Source of the DNA: UKL13-3 sp040387195
Lineage (GTDB): Bacteria > Bacteroidota > Bacteroidia > UKL13-3
DNA: 64,000 nucleotides
Assembly (NCBI GenBank): GCA_040387195.1
Contig: JAZKEF010000007.1
Span: 52,255 to 116,254 of the forward strand
Direction: 5' to 3'
Shown: in pieces, positions 19,027 through 27,868 of the stretch
Position numbering within the stretch: the stretch's first letter is position 1
Layout: every line of letters starts with the position of its first letter
Made by a program: the position numbers and the translations under genes
Notes under the pieces: generated by a model
Seen by the model: only the letters and a program-made list of their open reading frames with translations
Database searches by the model: none
Told to the model about the DNA's origin: nothing

Positions 19027-19574
19027 TGGTTTGTGCCTGCTTTCTGTTTATTAATAATAGCTTGCTGAAGCAGCACCCTTGCTCTCGATAACTGGGACTT
19101 TGATGTTCCTTCGTTAATCTGAAGCAATTCGGCAATTTCGGCATGCGAATACCCTTCTACGATATAAAGATTCAATACATTTCGATAACCGGGAGCCATT
19201 CCCTGCATGATCTCCAGTATTTCTTTTCTGCTCATGTTTCCAATGGTATCCTCCTGATGGGTGTGGTTGTATGCTGCCTCCACATCTTCATGATACATAT
19301 GGTTTTTATTAGAACGGTAGTACTCCAGTGCTGTATTCACAAAAATGCGTTTCATCCACCCCTCAAAACTTCCTTGAAACCCAAATTGCCCTACTTTGGT
19401 GAACACCTTTACAAACCCGTCCTGTAAAATATCCTTGGCCTCATCATAAGTATTACTGTACCTGAGACATATACCGAACATGGTTCGCGAGTACTTTTCG
19501 TATAAAAGTTTTTGAGCCTTTCCATCGCCCTTCACACATGCTGCTACAAGTTCTTGCTCGTTTAAATTAGTCAC
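19023..19574 (-). CDS. ECF-type RNA polymerase sigma factor
   Basis: The 183 residues show sigma region 2 (about 22-90, with YEKYSRTMFGICLRY, DEAKDILQDGFVKVF and the -10-recognition stretch FEGWMKRIFVNTALEYYR) and region 4 (about 118-172, with VLNLYIVEGYSHAEIAELL and GTSKSQLSRAR). It lacks regions 1.1 and 3, as ECF factors do. The gene leads a three-gene operon in which the next gene overlaps by four bases and is a candidate anti-sigma factor. The third encodes the giant PKD surface protein. It likely controls its own operon and perhaps other T9SS cargo; P. gingivalis SigP gives a precedent for ECF control of T9SS genes. Confidence 0.93.
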   Translation of the reverse strand: MTNLNEQELVAACVKGDGKAQKLLYEKYSRTMFGICLRYSNTYDEAKDILQDGFVKVFTKVGQFGFQGSFEGWMKRIFVNTALEYYRSNKNHMYHEDVEAAYNHTHQEDTIGNMSRKEILEIMQGMAPGYRNVLNLYIVEGYSHAEIAELLQINEGTSKSQLSRARVLLQQAIINKQKAGTNQ

Positions 19575-19709
19575 GCTTTCTATACGAATTATAATGTCAG
19601 ACGGATATTAATCCACGAAGGTTGCAATGCCGTCATTTTTTCTTAAAAGTTTCTAAATACCCCGCATTTATGGGTTTTTAACCGTACTTTAGTACCATTA
19701 ATATACGTT

Positions 19710-22700
19710 GTGTACCGAATCAAACCCATTCATACTTATCTGCTTCTGGTTATTCTTACCACAATGGTGCAAACAGCCCTTGGTCAGAGCACGCATGCTG
19801 ATGAGCAGAAAACAGCCGGTATGCAATTTATAGAAAATAAGGGACAATGGGACAACAACGCCCGGTTTATGGCTCCTGTTCCCAACGGACATTTATTTAT
19901 AGAACCCAAAGCGCTGCATTTTATCTTTAAACACCCGCAGGACGTTGCGGCTGCTTTTAAACATCCCCGGGCTTTTGAGGATGATTTTAAATCGTTCACC
20001 GTCAGAAGCCACGCTGTTCGGATCGTGTTTGAAGGATCCTCCGATCACCCCCATGCGTATGGAGAATCCCCCAAATCCACTTACTATAATTACTTTTTGG
20101 GCAGCGACCCTGCATTTTGGAAGTCGAAGGTAAAGGCTTTTGAAAAGGTGCAGTTTACACAACTTTACCCCAATATTGGAGCGGCATTATACGGTTCCGA
20201 AACAGGAGGGTTAAAGTATGATATGATTGTGAATCCCGGAGGACGGGTATCGGATATTCAACTCACTTATCTGGGACAACAATCGCTCACACTCAAAGAT
20301 GACGGCTTACATATTGTTACGACAGTAAATGAATGGACGGAGCAAAACCCCTACGCTTATCAATGGATTGATGGCGCAAAAAAGGAAATTCCCTGCCATT
20401 TTGTGGTGCATGAAAACAGGGTATCGTTTGAGGTGGGTCATTATGATTCTTCTCGTCCGCTTATTATCGACCCCCAACTTATTTTCTCAACCTACTCGGG
20501 CTCAAGCGTTGATAATTTCGGGCATTCGGCTACTTATGATAAGGACGGTTATTTATATGCTGCAGGTATTGCTACGAGTCCCACCGATTTCCCCAATGGC
20601 CGTTATCCGGCAACACCGGGCGCATTTCAGCAGGTTTGGGGTGGTGGTATCGGGCAATGGCCGCAAGCCGGATTCCCCTGCGATATTACCATCAGCAAGT
20701 ATGTGCCCGATGGAACTTCGTTGCTGTATGCAACCTATTTGGGAGGGTATAAAAATGATTACCCCCACAGTTTGGTTACCGATAAATACAATAACCTGGT
20801 AATCTTTGGAACCACCTTATCTCCCAATTTCCCCGTAAAGGCCGGATGTTACGATGTTTCATTCAATGATTCGTTTGATATTATCGTCAGCAAACTATCG
20901 TCAGATGGGCAACAACTTCTTGGCTCCACGTACATAGGCGGTAGCGCAGCCGATGGTATCAACGTGGCCGATTCGTTACGCATGAACTATGCGGATGAGT
21001 TCAGGGGAGAAGTGATTATTGACCAGTCCAATGATATTATTGTAGCCTCTTCCACCAGTTCGGTTAATTTTCCGGTTACTACAGGGGTTGTTCAATCCTT
21101 CAAAAATGCACGGCAGGATGGCTGTATTTTTAAACTCGACAGCAACCTGAAAGTACTGAAGGCCTCGACATTTATTGGCCAGCCCGATAATGATGCAATT
21201 TATTCTTTGGATGTTGACCCTTCGGGAACCATTTATTTTGCGGGAGGCACACAAAGTCAAACCTTTGCCGTATCACCCAACAGCCACCTGGCCAATTACC
21301 GGGGTGGGTTCAGTGATGGATTTGTCGGAAGAATTAATCCGGGACTTACCTTGCTTCAGAATTTCAGGTATTGGGGGAGTGCCGCATATGACCAGGCATA
21401 TTTTATTAAACTCGACCCTACCAATAATCCGGTGGTGTTTGGCCAGAATTATGATTCTATTCCGGTAATCGGACCTGTTAAAGTGTTCCGCAACAGTTCC
21501 CTGTTTGTAACCAAGTTTAAACCGACACTCGACAGTATCATCTTTTCTACCATGATTGGTGATTCGATCAAAAACAATGCATTACCTCCGAGTGCCTTTA
21601 TGGTGGATGAGTGTGGTGTGATATATGGTTCGGTATGGGGAGGTGCAACCAATGGGAACAGCCGTTTTGCCACGTCACACCCCGCGGGAAGCTTCATCAG
21701 CACAACTGCCGATCTCCCTCTCACAGCCGATGCTGAACAGAGCGCAACCGATAACAGCGACTTCTATCTGTTTGCTCTCGATAAAAATGCGAGTGTGTTG
21801 TTGTATGGTTCCTATTATGGCGAATTGGGATCGGCCGACCATGTGGATGGCGGTACAAGCCGGTTTGATAAAAAAGGAATTGTGTATCAGTCGGTGTGTG
21901 CCAGTTGCAACCTGGGAACGGCAGGAGCCTTCCCAACAACAGCTAACTCTTACTCGCCCTTAAATAAAAGTCCGCGGTGCAGCAATGCGAGTTTCAAACT
22001 CGATTTCCGAAAAAGCAATGTGGTATATGCGGGATTTTCATTTGCTCCTAAAAAATTCTGCCTCGATTCATATGTCGTAGTCAACTATACCAACACCTCT
22101 TACAATGGCAACAGACACTACTGGTATGTAAACGGGGTGCTAAGGGACACTACACGTCATTTCAAGGATACCATTAAAACAGCCGGCACCTATGTAATCA
22201 AACTGGTGGAGATAGATTCGGCAAGGTGCATCATCATCGATAGCAGCACACAATCGTTTACCACCAGCATATTGGCACATGCCTCCTTTACGGTAAAAAA
22301 AGATTCGTGTGCTCCCTCAATAACCTTTACCAATACCTCTACACCCGCCAATGTCGCCTTTAGGTGGTACTTTGGAAACGGGGATACCTCAAGTGCCCAA
22401 GTGGTTTCTAAAACTTTCCCGGCAAACGGATTGTACCAGATCATGCTTATTGCCAATCCCGGTTCGAGTTGTGCCGATTCATCCATATACAGTTTAGCCT
22501 ATGATTCGCTTGAACACCTGGTAAAAGCATCCTTTTATCCGGCCGATAGTTTCAGTTGCGAACCTGCAGGTTTCAATTTCATCAATACCAGCAATAAATT
22601 CAGCAACCTCCGGTGGTATATCAACGATACGTTTGTGTCCACTTCCTTTGTGCTCGATACCTTTTTTTACAAAGGAAAATACAGGGTAAAACTTGTTTCC

Positions 22701-24305
22701 ATCGACTCGAACAGTTGCAATAAAATGGATAGCAGCACACACAACATTACCATTAAACCTGTTGTGTATCCTAACTTTATTTATACACAGGATACTTGTT
22801 CATACACCATTACATTCAAAAACAAATCCTTCATTTTGCCGGGTGATACGGTTTCTTATCTGTGGCGGTTTCCAAACGGGTTCATTTCGAACAAAGAGGA
22901 TACTACATTTAAATTTGATACAGCCGGAAAATATGTGATAACGTTAATTGCAAATCCCGGCTTGGCTTGTGAACAGGAAACAGGGAAAGATGTTACGGTG
23001 AACTTATTACCGGGAGTACTAAATGCATTTTTCACCCCCGACCCGCAACAAAGTTGTACCCCTGCAATTATTAAATTTAACAACCTTTCGGCCAACCAGC
23101 AATCGCAGCAATGGTATTTTAACAATGCTCTCCGCACCACTCAGCAACATTTCACCGATACTTTCTATTCCGACACCGTAATCAAAGTAACACTCAAAAT
23201 TTTCAGTACGCTCACATGCATCCCGGTCGACAGCTTTGATACTACCATTACCATCATTAACAACACCCGAAGCAAATTCACCCTTATTCGTGATACTTGC
23301 TCACCTCAGGTTATTTTTAAGAATGAATCAGATGCCGATGATAATGAACCACTCACCTATATGTGGTATTTCGGGGATGGTGATTCCTCCGGTGTTACCA
23401 ACCCTACTCATCTTTATCTTAAGGACAGTACTTTTACTATAAGACTGATTACCAATCCGGGTACTTTTTGTGCCGACACTAGTGAAGAAACGATTGTATA
23501 CAAAACTACCGAACATCTGCTCACTTCTTCATTTACCCTAAGCGATTCGGTGTTCTGTTCTCCTGCTATTTTTAATGCCACCAATACATCCTTTAACGGC
23601 CAACTTTACAGGTGGTACCTCAACGGCATCCCGGTTAGTACCGGCACCCATTTTACCGATACGATTGAGACGCCCGGAACTTATCGTTTAACCCTGTATG
23701 CACTGAATGATGCATCCTGTACTAAAGAAGATACCACAGGCCGGAATATTACAGTGAACCTTTCGGGACTTCCTGATTTTATGATCGCACGCGACAGTTG
23801 TTCGTTGCTGGTGCAATTCAAAAACCAATCCGTTTCTCCAACAGGTCTGCCACTTCCATATACATGGTATTTTGGTGATGGCGATTCGTCAACCGAAACC
23901 AACCCCACACATCAATATACCAAAACCGACCTATACACCATTCAACTCCTCACCAATGCAGGCACACCTTGTGTGGATACGGCTGTTAAAACGATACTTA
24001 TTGATGGCGACTCTTCTACGGAGATTGTGATTCCAAATGTGTTCACACCGAACGCTGACGGACTCAATGATTGCTACCGCATTACGGGTGTATCGGAAAA
24101 ATGTGATGAGTACAAGGTTAGCATTTACAACCGTTGGGGTGAATTGTATTTCGAATCTACCAATCCATCGGCCTGCTGGAATGGCAAGAATGATGCAGGA
24201 GTAAGCGCATCAGAAGGGGTATATTATTATATCATGAAAATTAAAAAACGAGATAAGCCCAAAATAGAAAAACATGGTACCATCACCCTTCTCCGGGCTC
24301 ATTAG
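19710..24305 (+). CDS. Giant T9SS type B protein with DUF7948-like head, beta-propeller and PKD repeats
   Basis: The protein has 1531 residues. The GTG start begins a signal peptide (MYRIKPIHTYLLLVILTTMV, ending ALGQ). Residues about 35-250 start with FIENKGQWD and match the head domain now called DUF7948. Residues about 255-720 hold SBBP-like propeller repeats (YLGGYKNDYPHSLVTDKYNN, YIGGSAADGINVAD). About 760-1420 is a ladder of PKD modules containing WYFGNGD, WYFGDGDSS and similar phrases. The last 95 residues are the type B module (IPNVFTPNADGLND, YNRWGELYFES, EGVYYYIMKI). It is predicted to be a cell-surface structural or adhesive protein. It is divergent from the ECF sigma operon with 135 bases between them. 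Confidence 0.9.
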   Translation: MYRIKPIHTYLLLVILTTMVQTALGQSTHADEQKTAGMQFIENKGQWDNNARFMAPVPNGHLFIEPKALHFIFKHPQDVAAAFKHPRAFEDDFKSFTVRSHAVRIVFEGSSDHPHAYGESPKSTYYNYFLGSDPAFWKSKVKAFEKVQFTQLYPNIGAALYGSETGGLKYDMIVNPGGRVSDIQLTYLGQQSLTLKDDGLHIVTTVNEWTEQNPYAYQWIDGAKKEIPCHFVVHENRVSFEVGHYDSSRPLIIDPQLIFSTYSGSSVDNFGHSATYDKDGYLYAAGIATSPTDFPNGRYPATPGAFQQVWGGGIGQWPQAGFPCDITISKYVPDGTSLLYATYLGGYKNDYPHSLVTDKYNNLVIFGTTLSPNFPVKAGCYDVSFNDSFDIIVSKLSSDGQQLLGSTYIGGSAADGINVADSLRMNYADEFRGEVIIDQSNDIIVASSTSSVNFPVTTGVVQSFKNARQDGCIFKLDSNLKVLKASTFIGQPDNDAIYSLDVDPSGTIYFAGGTQSQTFAVSPNSHLANYRGGFSDGFVGRINPGLTLLQNFRYWGSAAYDQAYFIKLDPTNNPVVFGQNYDSIPVIGPVKVFRNSSLFVTKFKPTLDSIIFSTMIGDSIKNNALPPSAFMVDECGVIYGSVWGGATNGNSRFATSHPAGSFISTTADLPLTADAEQSATDNSDFYLFALDKNASVLLYGSYYGELGSADHVDGGTSRFDKKGIVYQSVCASCNLGTAGAFPTTANSYSPLNKSPRCSNASFKLDFRKSNVVYAGFSFAPKKFCLDSYVVVNYTNTSYNGNRHYWYVNGVLRDTTRHFKDTIKTAGTYVIKLVEIDSARCIIIDSSTQSFTTSILAHASFTVKKDSCAPSITFTNTSTPANVAFRWYFGNGDTSSAQVVSKTFPANGLYQIMLIANPGSSCADSSIYSLAYDSLEHLVKASFYPADSFSCEPAGFNFINTSNKFSNLRWYINDTFVSTSFVLDTFFYKGKYRVKLVSIDSNSCNKMDSSTHNITIKPVVYPNFIYTQDTCSYTITFKNKSFILPGDTVSYLWRFPNGFISNKEDTTFKFDTAGKYVITLIANPGLACEQETGKDVTVNLLPGVLNAFFTPDPQQSCTPAIIKFNNLSANQQSQQWYFNNALRTTQQHFTDTFYSDTVIKVTLKIFSTLTCIPVDSFDTTITIINNTRSKFTLIRDTCSPQVIFKNESDADDNEPLTYMWYFGDGDSSGVTNPTHLYLKDSTFTIRLITNPGTFCADTSEETIVYKTTEHLLTSSFTLSDSVFCSPAIFNATNTSFNGQLYRWYLNGIPVSTGTHFTDTIETPGTYRLTLYALNDASCTKEDTTGRNITVNLSGLPDFMIARDSCSLLVQFKNQSVSPTGLPLPYTWYFGDGDSSTETNPTHQYTKTDLYTIQLLTNAGTPCVDTAVKTILIDGDSSTEIVIPNVFTPNADGLNDCYRITGVSEKCDEYKVSIYNRWGELYFESTNPSACWNGKNDAGVSASEGVYYYIMKIKKRDKPKIEKHGTITLLRAH

Positions 24306-24413
24306 GAAGAGAGCCTGGCAATGCTGGCAGGGAAAATGGTTCTTTTTACCTGCAATTTAGGGTTGTTTTACCGCCCACCTCAAGAATCCAAACATATTGA
24401 AGGCAAAATGGTT

Positions 24414-24421
24414 TAAATTTG
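24414..24421 (+). promoter_or_regulatory. -7 box (TAAATTTG) upstream of ispH
   Basis: This full match to TAnnTTTG lies 50 bases before the ispH start. No TTG is found at the ideal 19-base distance (one lies at 14), so confidence is moderate. Confidence 0.45.
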
Positions 24422-24471
24422 CAAAGTGGTGAAAGAAACTGTTCACTGCATTCGTTAACATAATTCAATCC

Positions 24472-25314
24472 ATGAACGTAAAGATAGAAATAGATGATAA
24501 TTCGGGCTTTTGCTTTGGTGTAGTATATGCCATTCAAATGGCCGAAGATATTCTGGATGAAAAAGGCCACTTGTATTGTTTGGGCGATATTGTACACAAC
24601 GATGAGGAAGTGGAACGCCTGCGCAAAAAAGGGTTGAAAATTATTACACACGATGAGTTTGATACCCTCAGGGGCGAAACCGTATTGATTCGTGCGCATG
24701 GTGAACCACCTGAAACCTATAAAAAAGCATTGGAGCAGGATATTGAACTGATTGATGCTTCATGCCCTGTTGTACTCAAATTGCAAAACCGTGTTCGTGA
24801 AGCCTATAATGATGATGAGAAAATCATGATTTATGGAAAACACGGACATGCCGAAGTAATTGGATTAAAAGGACAGACCAACGGTGATGCGATTGTGATT
24901 GAAACGTTTGAGGAGTTGGAAAATATTGAGTTACCTAAAAAAATTCAGCTGTACAGCCAAACAACCAAACGTACCAAAAACCTGTATGCCTTGCGCGACA
25001 AGCTGGTTGAAAAAGGTGTGGAAGTAGATTTTAATGATACACTTTGCCGTCAGGTATCCAACCGAGACATTCAGTTACGTGAATATGCCAAACGTTTTGA
25101 TACCATCATTTTTGTTTCTGGCAAAAAATCATCAAACGGTAAGGTGCTGCATGATGTATGTAAAGATGTAAACCCCAACACATTTTTTGTAAGTTCTAAA
25201 AACGAGTTAAAAAAAGAATGGTTCAAGGAAAATGATTCCGTTGGTATTTGTGGTGCCACCTCTACTCCGCAATGGCAAATGGAAGAAGTACGTGATGCCA
25301 TCATAGCCTTATAA
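24472..25314 (+). CDS. ispH: 4-hydroxy-3-methylbut-2-enyl diphosphate reductase
   Basis: IspH (LytB) carries out the last step of the MEP isoprenoid pathway, giving IPP and DMAPP from HMBPP with a [4Fe-4S] cluster. The 280 residues match family length. The cluster ligands are Cys14 (SGFCFGV), Cys98 (DASCPVV) and Cys192 (DTLCRQV). The catalytic Glu is in GHAEVIG (Glu128) and the substrate loop is YSQTT. The gene is transcribed singly. A -7 box is present at 24414. Presence of IspH implies the organism uses the MEP route. Confidence 0.95.
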   Translation: MNVKIEIDDNSGFCFGVVYAIQMAEDILDEKGHLYCLGDIVHNDEEVERLRKKGLKIITHDEFDTLRGETVLIRAHGEPPETYKKALEQDIELIDASCPVVLKLQNRVREAYNDDEKIMIYGKHGHAEVIGLKGQTNGDAIVIETFEELENIELPKKIQLYSQTTKRTKNLYALRDKLVEKGVEVDFNDTLCRQVSNRDIQLREYAKRFDTIIFVSGKKSSNGKVLHDVCKDVNPNTFFVSSKNELKKEWFKENDSVGICGATSTPQWQMEEVRDAIIAL

Positions 25315-25403
25315 TTTAGCAGCACACAAATCAACATTTTTGTGCACTGCAAACAACCCCCCAATAAATAGTAAACACCCATAAAACACACTTAATACCC
25401 TTT

Positions 25404-25979
25404 ATGAAAAGACTCTTATTTTCGCTATTAGCTGTTGCAGCACTGGCCTTTGGTTTTACATACGCTACCAAACCTTCCGAAACCATGACACCTCCACCTA
25501 GGAATTTCTATGACCTGTCAGTAAAATCTTTGGACGGAAAATCCATGATCAAGTTCAGTGATTTTAAAGGCAAAAAAATACTCTGTGTGAATACTGCATC
25601 TGAATGCGGCTACACTCCCCAATACACAGATCTTCAAAAACTATCGGAGAAATACAAAACTGATTTAGTGGTAATTGGATTCCCGTGCAACCAGTTTGGC
25701 GAACAGGAGCCGGATGATGCAGCCAAAATAGGGCAGTTTTGCAAAGCGCGTTATGGCGTTACCTTTTTACTCACCGAAAAAATTGATGTAAAGGGAGAAA
25801 AGCAACACGATGTATACAAATGGTTAACCAGCAAAGATTACAACAAGGTAAAGGATGTAAACGTACGCTGGAACTTTGGCAAGTTTTTGCTGGATGAAAA
25901 TGGTAAACTGCTTGAGTATTTCCCATCACAGGTAACACCCATGGATCCTCAGATTACTGCACTCATTGAAAAGAAATAA
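25404..25979 (+). CDS. Exported glutathione peroxidase-family thiol peroxidase
   Basis: The protein has 191 residues. An N-terminal hydrophobic leader (MKRLLFSLLAVAALAFGFTY) points to export or membrane anchoring, so it should reduce peroxides outside the cytoplasm. The active site is NTASECGYTPQY, with peroxidatic Cys68 (cysteine, not selenocysteine). The family motifs FPCNQFGEQEP and RWNFGKFL carry the Gln, Trp and Asn of the catalytic tetrad. Cys-type members usually use thioredoxin in place of glutathione. A strong hairpin terminator at 26000-26033 follows. Confidence 0.92.
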   Translation: MKRLLFSLLAVAALAFGFTYATKPSETMTPPPRNFYDLSVKSLDGKSMIKFSDFKGKKILCVNTASECGYTPQYTDLQKLSEKYKTDLVVIGFPCNQFGEQEPDDAAKIGQFCKARYGVTFLLTEKIDVKGEKQHDVYKWLTSKDYNKVKDVNVRWNFGKFLLDENGKLLEYFPSQVTPMDPQITALIEKK

Positions 25980-25999
25980 GCTGCTACATTAGCAATTCT

Positions 26000-26033
26000 A
26001 AAAATGCCATCCTACTTTCGGATGGCATTTTTT
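26000..26033 (+). terminator. Intrinsic terminator after the peroxidase gene
   Basis: The 13-base perfect stem AAAAATGCCATCC / GGATGGCATTTTT has a 7-base loop and is flanked by A and T runs. The WYL regulator ATG at 26037 follows only four bases later, so the regulator's promoter must lie inside or upstream of this hairpin, or read-through feeds it. Confidence 0.85.
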
Positions 26034-26036
26034 GTT

Positions 26037-26993
26037 ATGAACCGATTAGAACGCATCACCACCATTTTACTCTTGCTGCAATCGCGCAAAAAAATGACGG
26101 CCCAACAACTTGCCGATCATTTTGAAACCAGTGTTCGCACTATTTACCGCGATGTACGTGTACTCGAAGAAGCCGGTGTACCTGTGGGTGCCGAAGCCGG
26201 CATTGGTTATTTTCTTTCCGAAGGTTATAGTTTGCCCCCAGTAATGTTTACCAAAGAAGAAGCTGCAGCAATGATTACGGGAGAAAAGCTGTTGCAAAAA
26301 TTTGCGGATGTTTCCATCAATAAAGAATTTGCTTCGGCTATGCATAAAGTACGGGCCGTGTTGCGAAGCAGTGATAAGGATTTTGTGGAAACGCTCGAGG
26401 AAAGTATCAGTGTGCATCGGGTGAAATCGGGCGACCTGAACACAGAAGATTTTCCGAACCGTTTTATGAGCAATATTCAGGTAGCATTGGTAAAACAACA
26501 GGTGCTGGAGCTGGAATACTATTCCCACCACTCAGAGGAAACCACCAAACGGTTGATCGAACCTATCGGATTGAGTTTTTTAAGCGGGAGCTGGCACCTG
26601 TTTGCTTGGTGCAGGTTGCGAAAAGAAGTAAGGGATTTCCGTGCCGACCGCATCAAAAATCTGAGGATGCTGGACGAAACCTATAATAAACAAAAACTCC
26701 CCAAACTGGAGGCTGTTGCCAAACTATTCAGTAATCCAAAAGGGATGCAACGTTTTGTAATTCGTGTAGATAACTCATTTGTGAAAGAAGCTTCGCAAAT
26801 GAAATATTACCTGGGACTGGTGGAAGAAACCAAACATGCAGCGTATACCGAAATGGTTTTTTACTATTTCCCTATGCAACAATTTGCGCGCTGGATGCTG
26901 ATGTGGGGAGAGTTTATTGAAATTGTGGAGCCGAAAGAACTGAAGGTGGAACTCAAAAAGATGATCACGTCTATTCAAAAGAACATCAAATAA
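26037..26993 (+). CDS. YafY-type HTH/WYL transcriptional regulator
   Basis: The protein has 318 residues. The N-terminal HTH_11 domain spans about 1-60 (TAQQLADHFETSVRTIYRDV). A linker follows with the SEGYSLPPVMFTKEEA helix, and the WYL domain is at about 135-210, with YYSHHSEETTKRLIEPIGL and DFRADRIKNL. The C-terminal WCX-like part ends near 317. WYL proteins bind ligands or single-stranded nucleic acid and often repress neighbouring genes or stress operons. The target here is unknown. I chose ATG 26037; the frame extends to 26004, but that start lies inside the terminator stem. A relic of a second copy of its 3' end lies at 27042-27119. Confidence 0.9.
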   Translation: MNRLERITTILLLLQSRKKMTAQQLADHFETSVRTIYRDVRVLEEAGVPVGAEAGIGYFLSEGYSLPPVMFTKEEAAAMITGEKLLQKFADVSINKEFASAMHKVRAVLRSSDKDFVETLEESISVHRVKSGDLNTEDFPNRFMSNIQVALVKQQVLELEYYSHHSEETTKRLIEPIGLSFLSGSWHLFAWCRLRKEVRDFRADRIKNLRMLDETYNKQKLPKLEAVAKLFSNPKGMQRFVIRVDNSFVKEASQMKYYLGLVEETKHAAYTEMVFYYFPMQQFARWMLMWGEFIEIVEPKELKVELKKMITSIQKNIK

Positions 26994-27041
26994 TTCAAAT
27001 TTCTCAGATCGCCATTCACAAATCTCAAATCCTCCTGAGTT

Positions 27042-27119
27042 GTTGAGCCAAAAGAGTTGAAGACGCAACTCACCAAAATGATTTTGGATATTCAAAAAAT
27101 ATTTTTAACTCATAGTTAA
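27042..27119 (+). pseudogene. Relic of a second WYL-regulator 3' end
   Basis: In frame, these bases translate to VEPKELKTQLTKMILDIQ followed by a few residues and TAA. The true end of the regulator at 26993 reads VEPKELKVELKKMITSIQKNIK. The match is collinear over 18 residues, and its DNA is diverged, so it is a decayed paralogous fragment and not a recent direct repeat. Nothing upstream of it (26994-27041) looks coding. Confidence 0.7.
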
Positions 27120-27125
27120 AAATAT

Positions 27126-27155
27126 TTGCCATAATCGTTATTTTATATAACTTTG
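27126..27155 (+). promoter_or_regulatory. Promoter of the AT-rich cassette
   Basis: TTG (27126-27128), 19-base spacer, TAACTTTG (27148-27155): an ideal Bacteroidota promoter. The ATG at 27160 comes four bases after the box, so the transcript should be leaderless or nearly so. Confidence 0.72.
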
Positions 27156-27159
27156 CGTC

Positions 27160-27747
27160 ATGAAAGTTAGTTCACCAAATAAAACTCAGCCGAAATTGCC
27201 AATGACCAATATCAAATCTGAGAGAGAGAAACTTAAGACTTATGAGATTTTAATTTCTGGGCTTAAGATTGCTTTTGGCAAAAACCTTCAACCTCAAACC
27301 AAACTTACACGTATCGAGAAAATTATGCTCGAACTTTACGGGTCTGACATCTGTTTAGGAGAGTATGATATAAGCTCAGAAGAGTTTAATGAGTTTAATA
27401 AAAAATTCCAGCTTTATGAAAAAGCCATAATAACTTCATACAATCCCTATCAGTGCATTTCCGAATTTTATACTGAATTAAGAAGTCTTAGAAACTCTCT
27501 TAAATACAGTATATCGTCCTCAATACACAAACTTAAAAATCATAACTTATCTGCACACAATACTCGAACTGATATAGTCTCTTGCAATAAATTCTATATA
27601 TATCCAACCAATGATGATGATTTAGTAGTTAGCTCTTCAGCAAAAGAACTAATTCACTTTAACCAAATAAATCATTGTCAAAATGAAAAAAATAGAAAAA
27701 GAATATCTTATAAATCAACTTCAAGAATTAATGTACACGAATTGTAA
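27160..27747 (+). CDS. Hypothetical protein, first gene of the AT-rich cassette
   Basis: The protein has 195 residues, is rich in Lys, Asn, Ser and Ile, and is predicted mostly helical in its first 140 residues. It has no signal peptide or membrane segment. I recognise no family. The DNA is visibly more AT-rich than the flanking genes, which suggests acquisition from elsewhere. It has a strong promoter directly before its ATG. Its 3' end overlaps the next ORF by 65 bases in another frame, and with that ORF and the XRE gene it seems to form one transcript. It could be a toxin, defence or regulatory partner, but nothing in the sequence decides. Confidence 0.65.
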   Translation: MKVSSPNKTQPKLPMTNIKSEREKLKTYEILISGLKIAFGKNLQPQTKLTRIEKIMLELYGSDICLGEYDISSEEFNEFNKKFQLYEKAIITSYNPYQCISEFYTELRSLRNSLKYSISSSIHKLKNHNLSAHNTRTDIVSCNKFYIYPTNDDDLVVSSSAKELIHFNQINHCQNEKNRKRISYKSTSRINVHEL

Positions 27748-27868
27748 CAAACTAAGTAAAAAGGATAATAGACAATTCGTTTCTTTAATCGAAAAACTTA
27801 AACATACAAAAACAGAAAAAAGTCTCTTAGGCGAACTCTTCGACTTCTTTCGAAACAGAAAACTATGA
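27683..27868 (+). CDS. Small hypothetical protein in the AT-rich cassette
   Basis: The 61-residue, lysine-rich, helical peptide (MKKIEKEYLINQLQELMYTN at the start, GELFDFFRNRKL at the end) has no known family. It overlaps the preceding gene by 65 bases and the XRE gene by four (ATGA), which suggests coupled translation. The long overlap could also reflect a frameshifted ancestor in which this was the C-terminal part of the first protein. Confidence 0.5.
   Translation: MKKIEKEYLINQLQELMYTNCNKLSKKDNRQFVSLIEKLKHTKTEKSLLGELFDFFRNRKL

Noticed and set aside
26004..26036. Start of the WYL regulator at 26004
   Set aside because: The first codons lie inside the terminator stem of the preceding gene.
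27683..27747. Frameshift joining the 195- and 61-residue proteins of the AT-rich cassette
   Set aside because: Both frames have their own start and stop and the overlap looks like ordinary coupling; kept as an alternative only.
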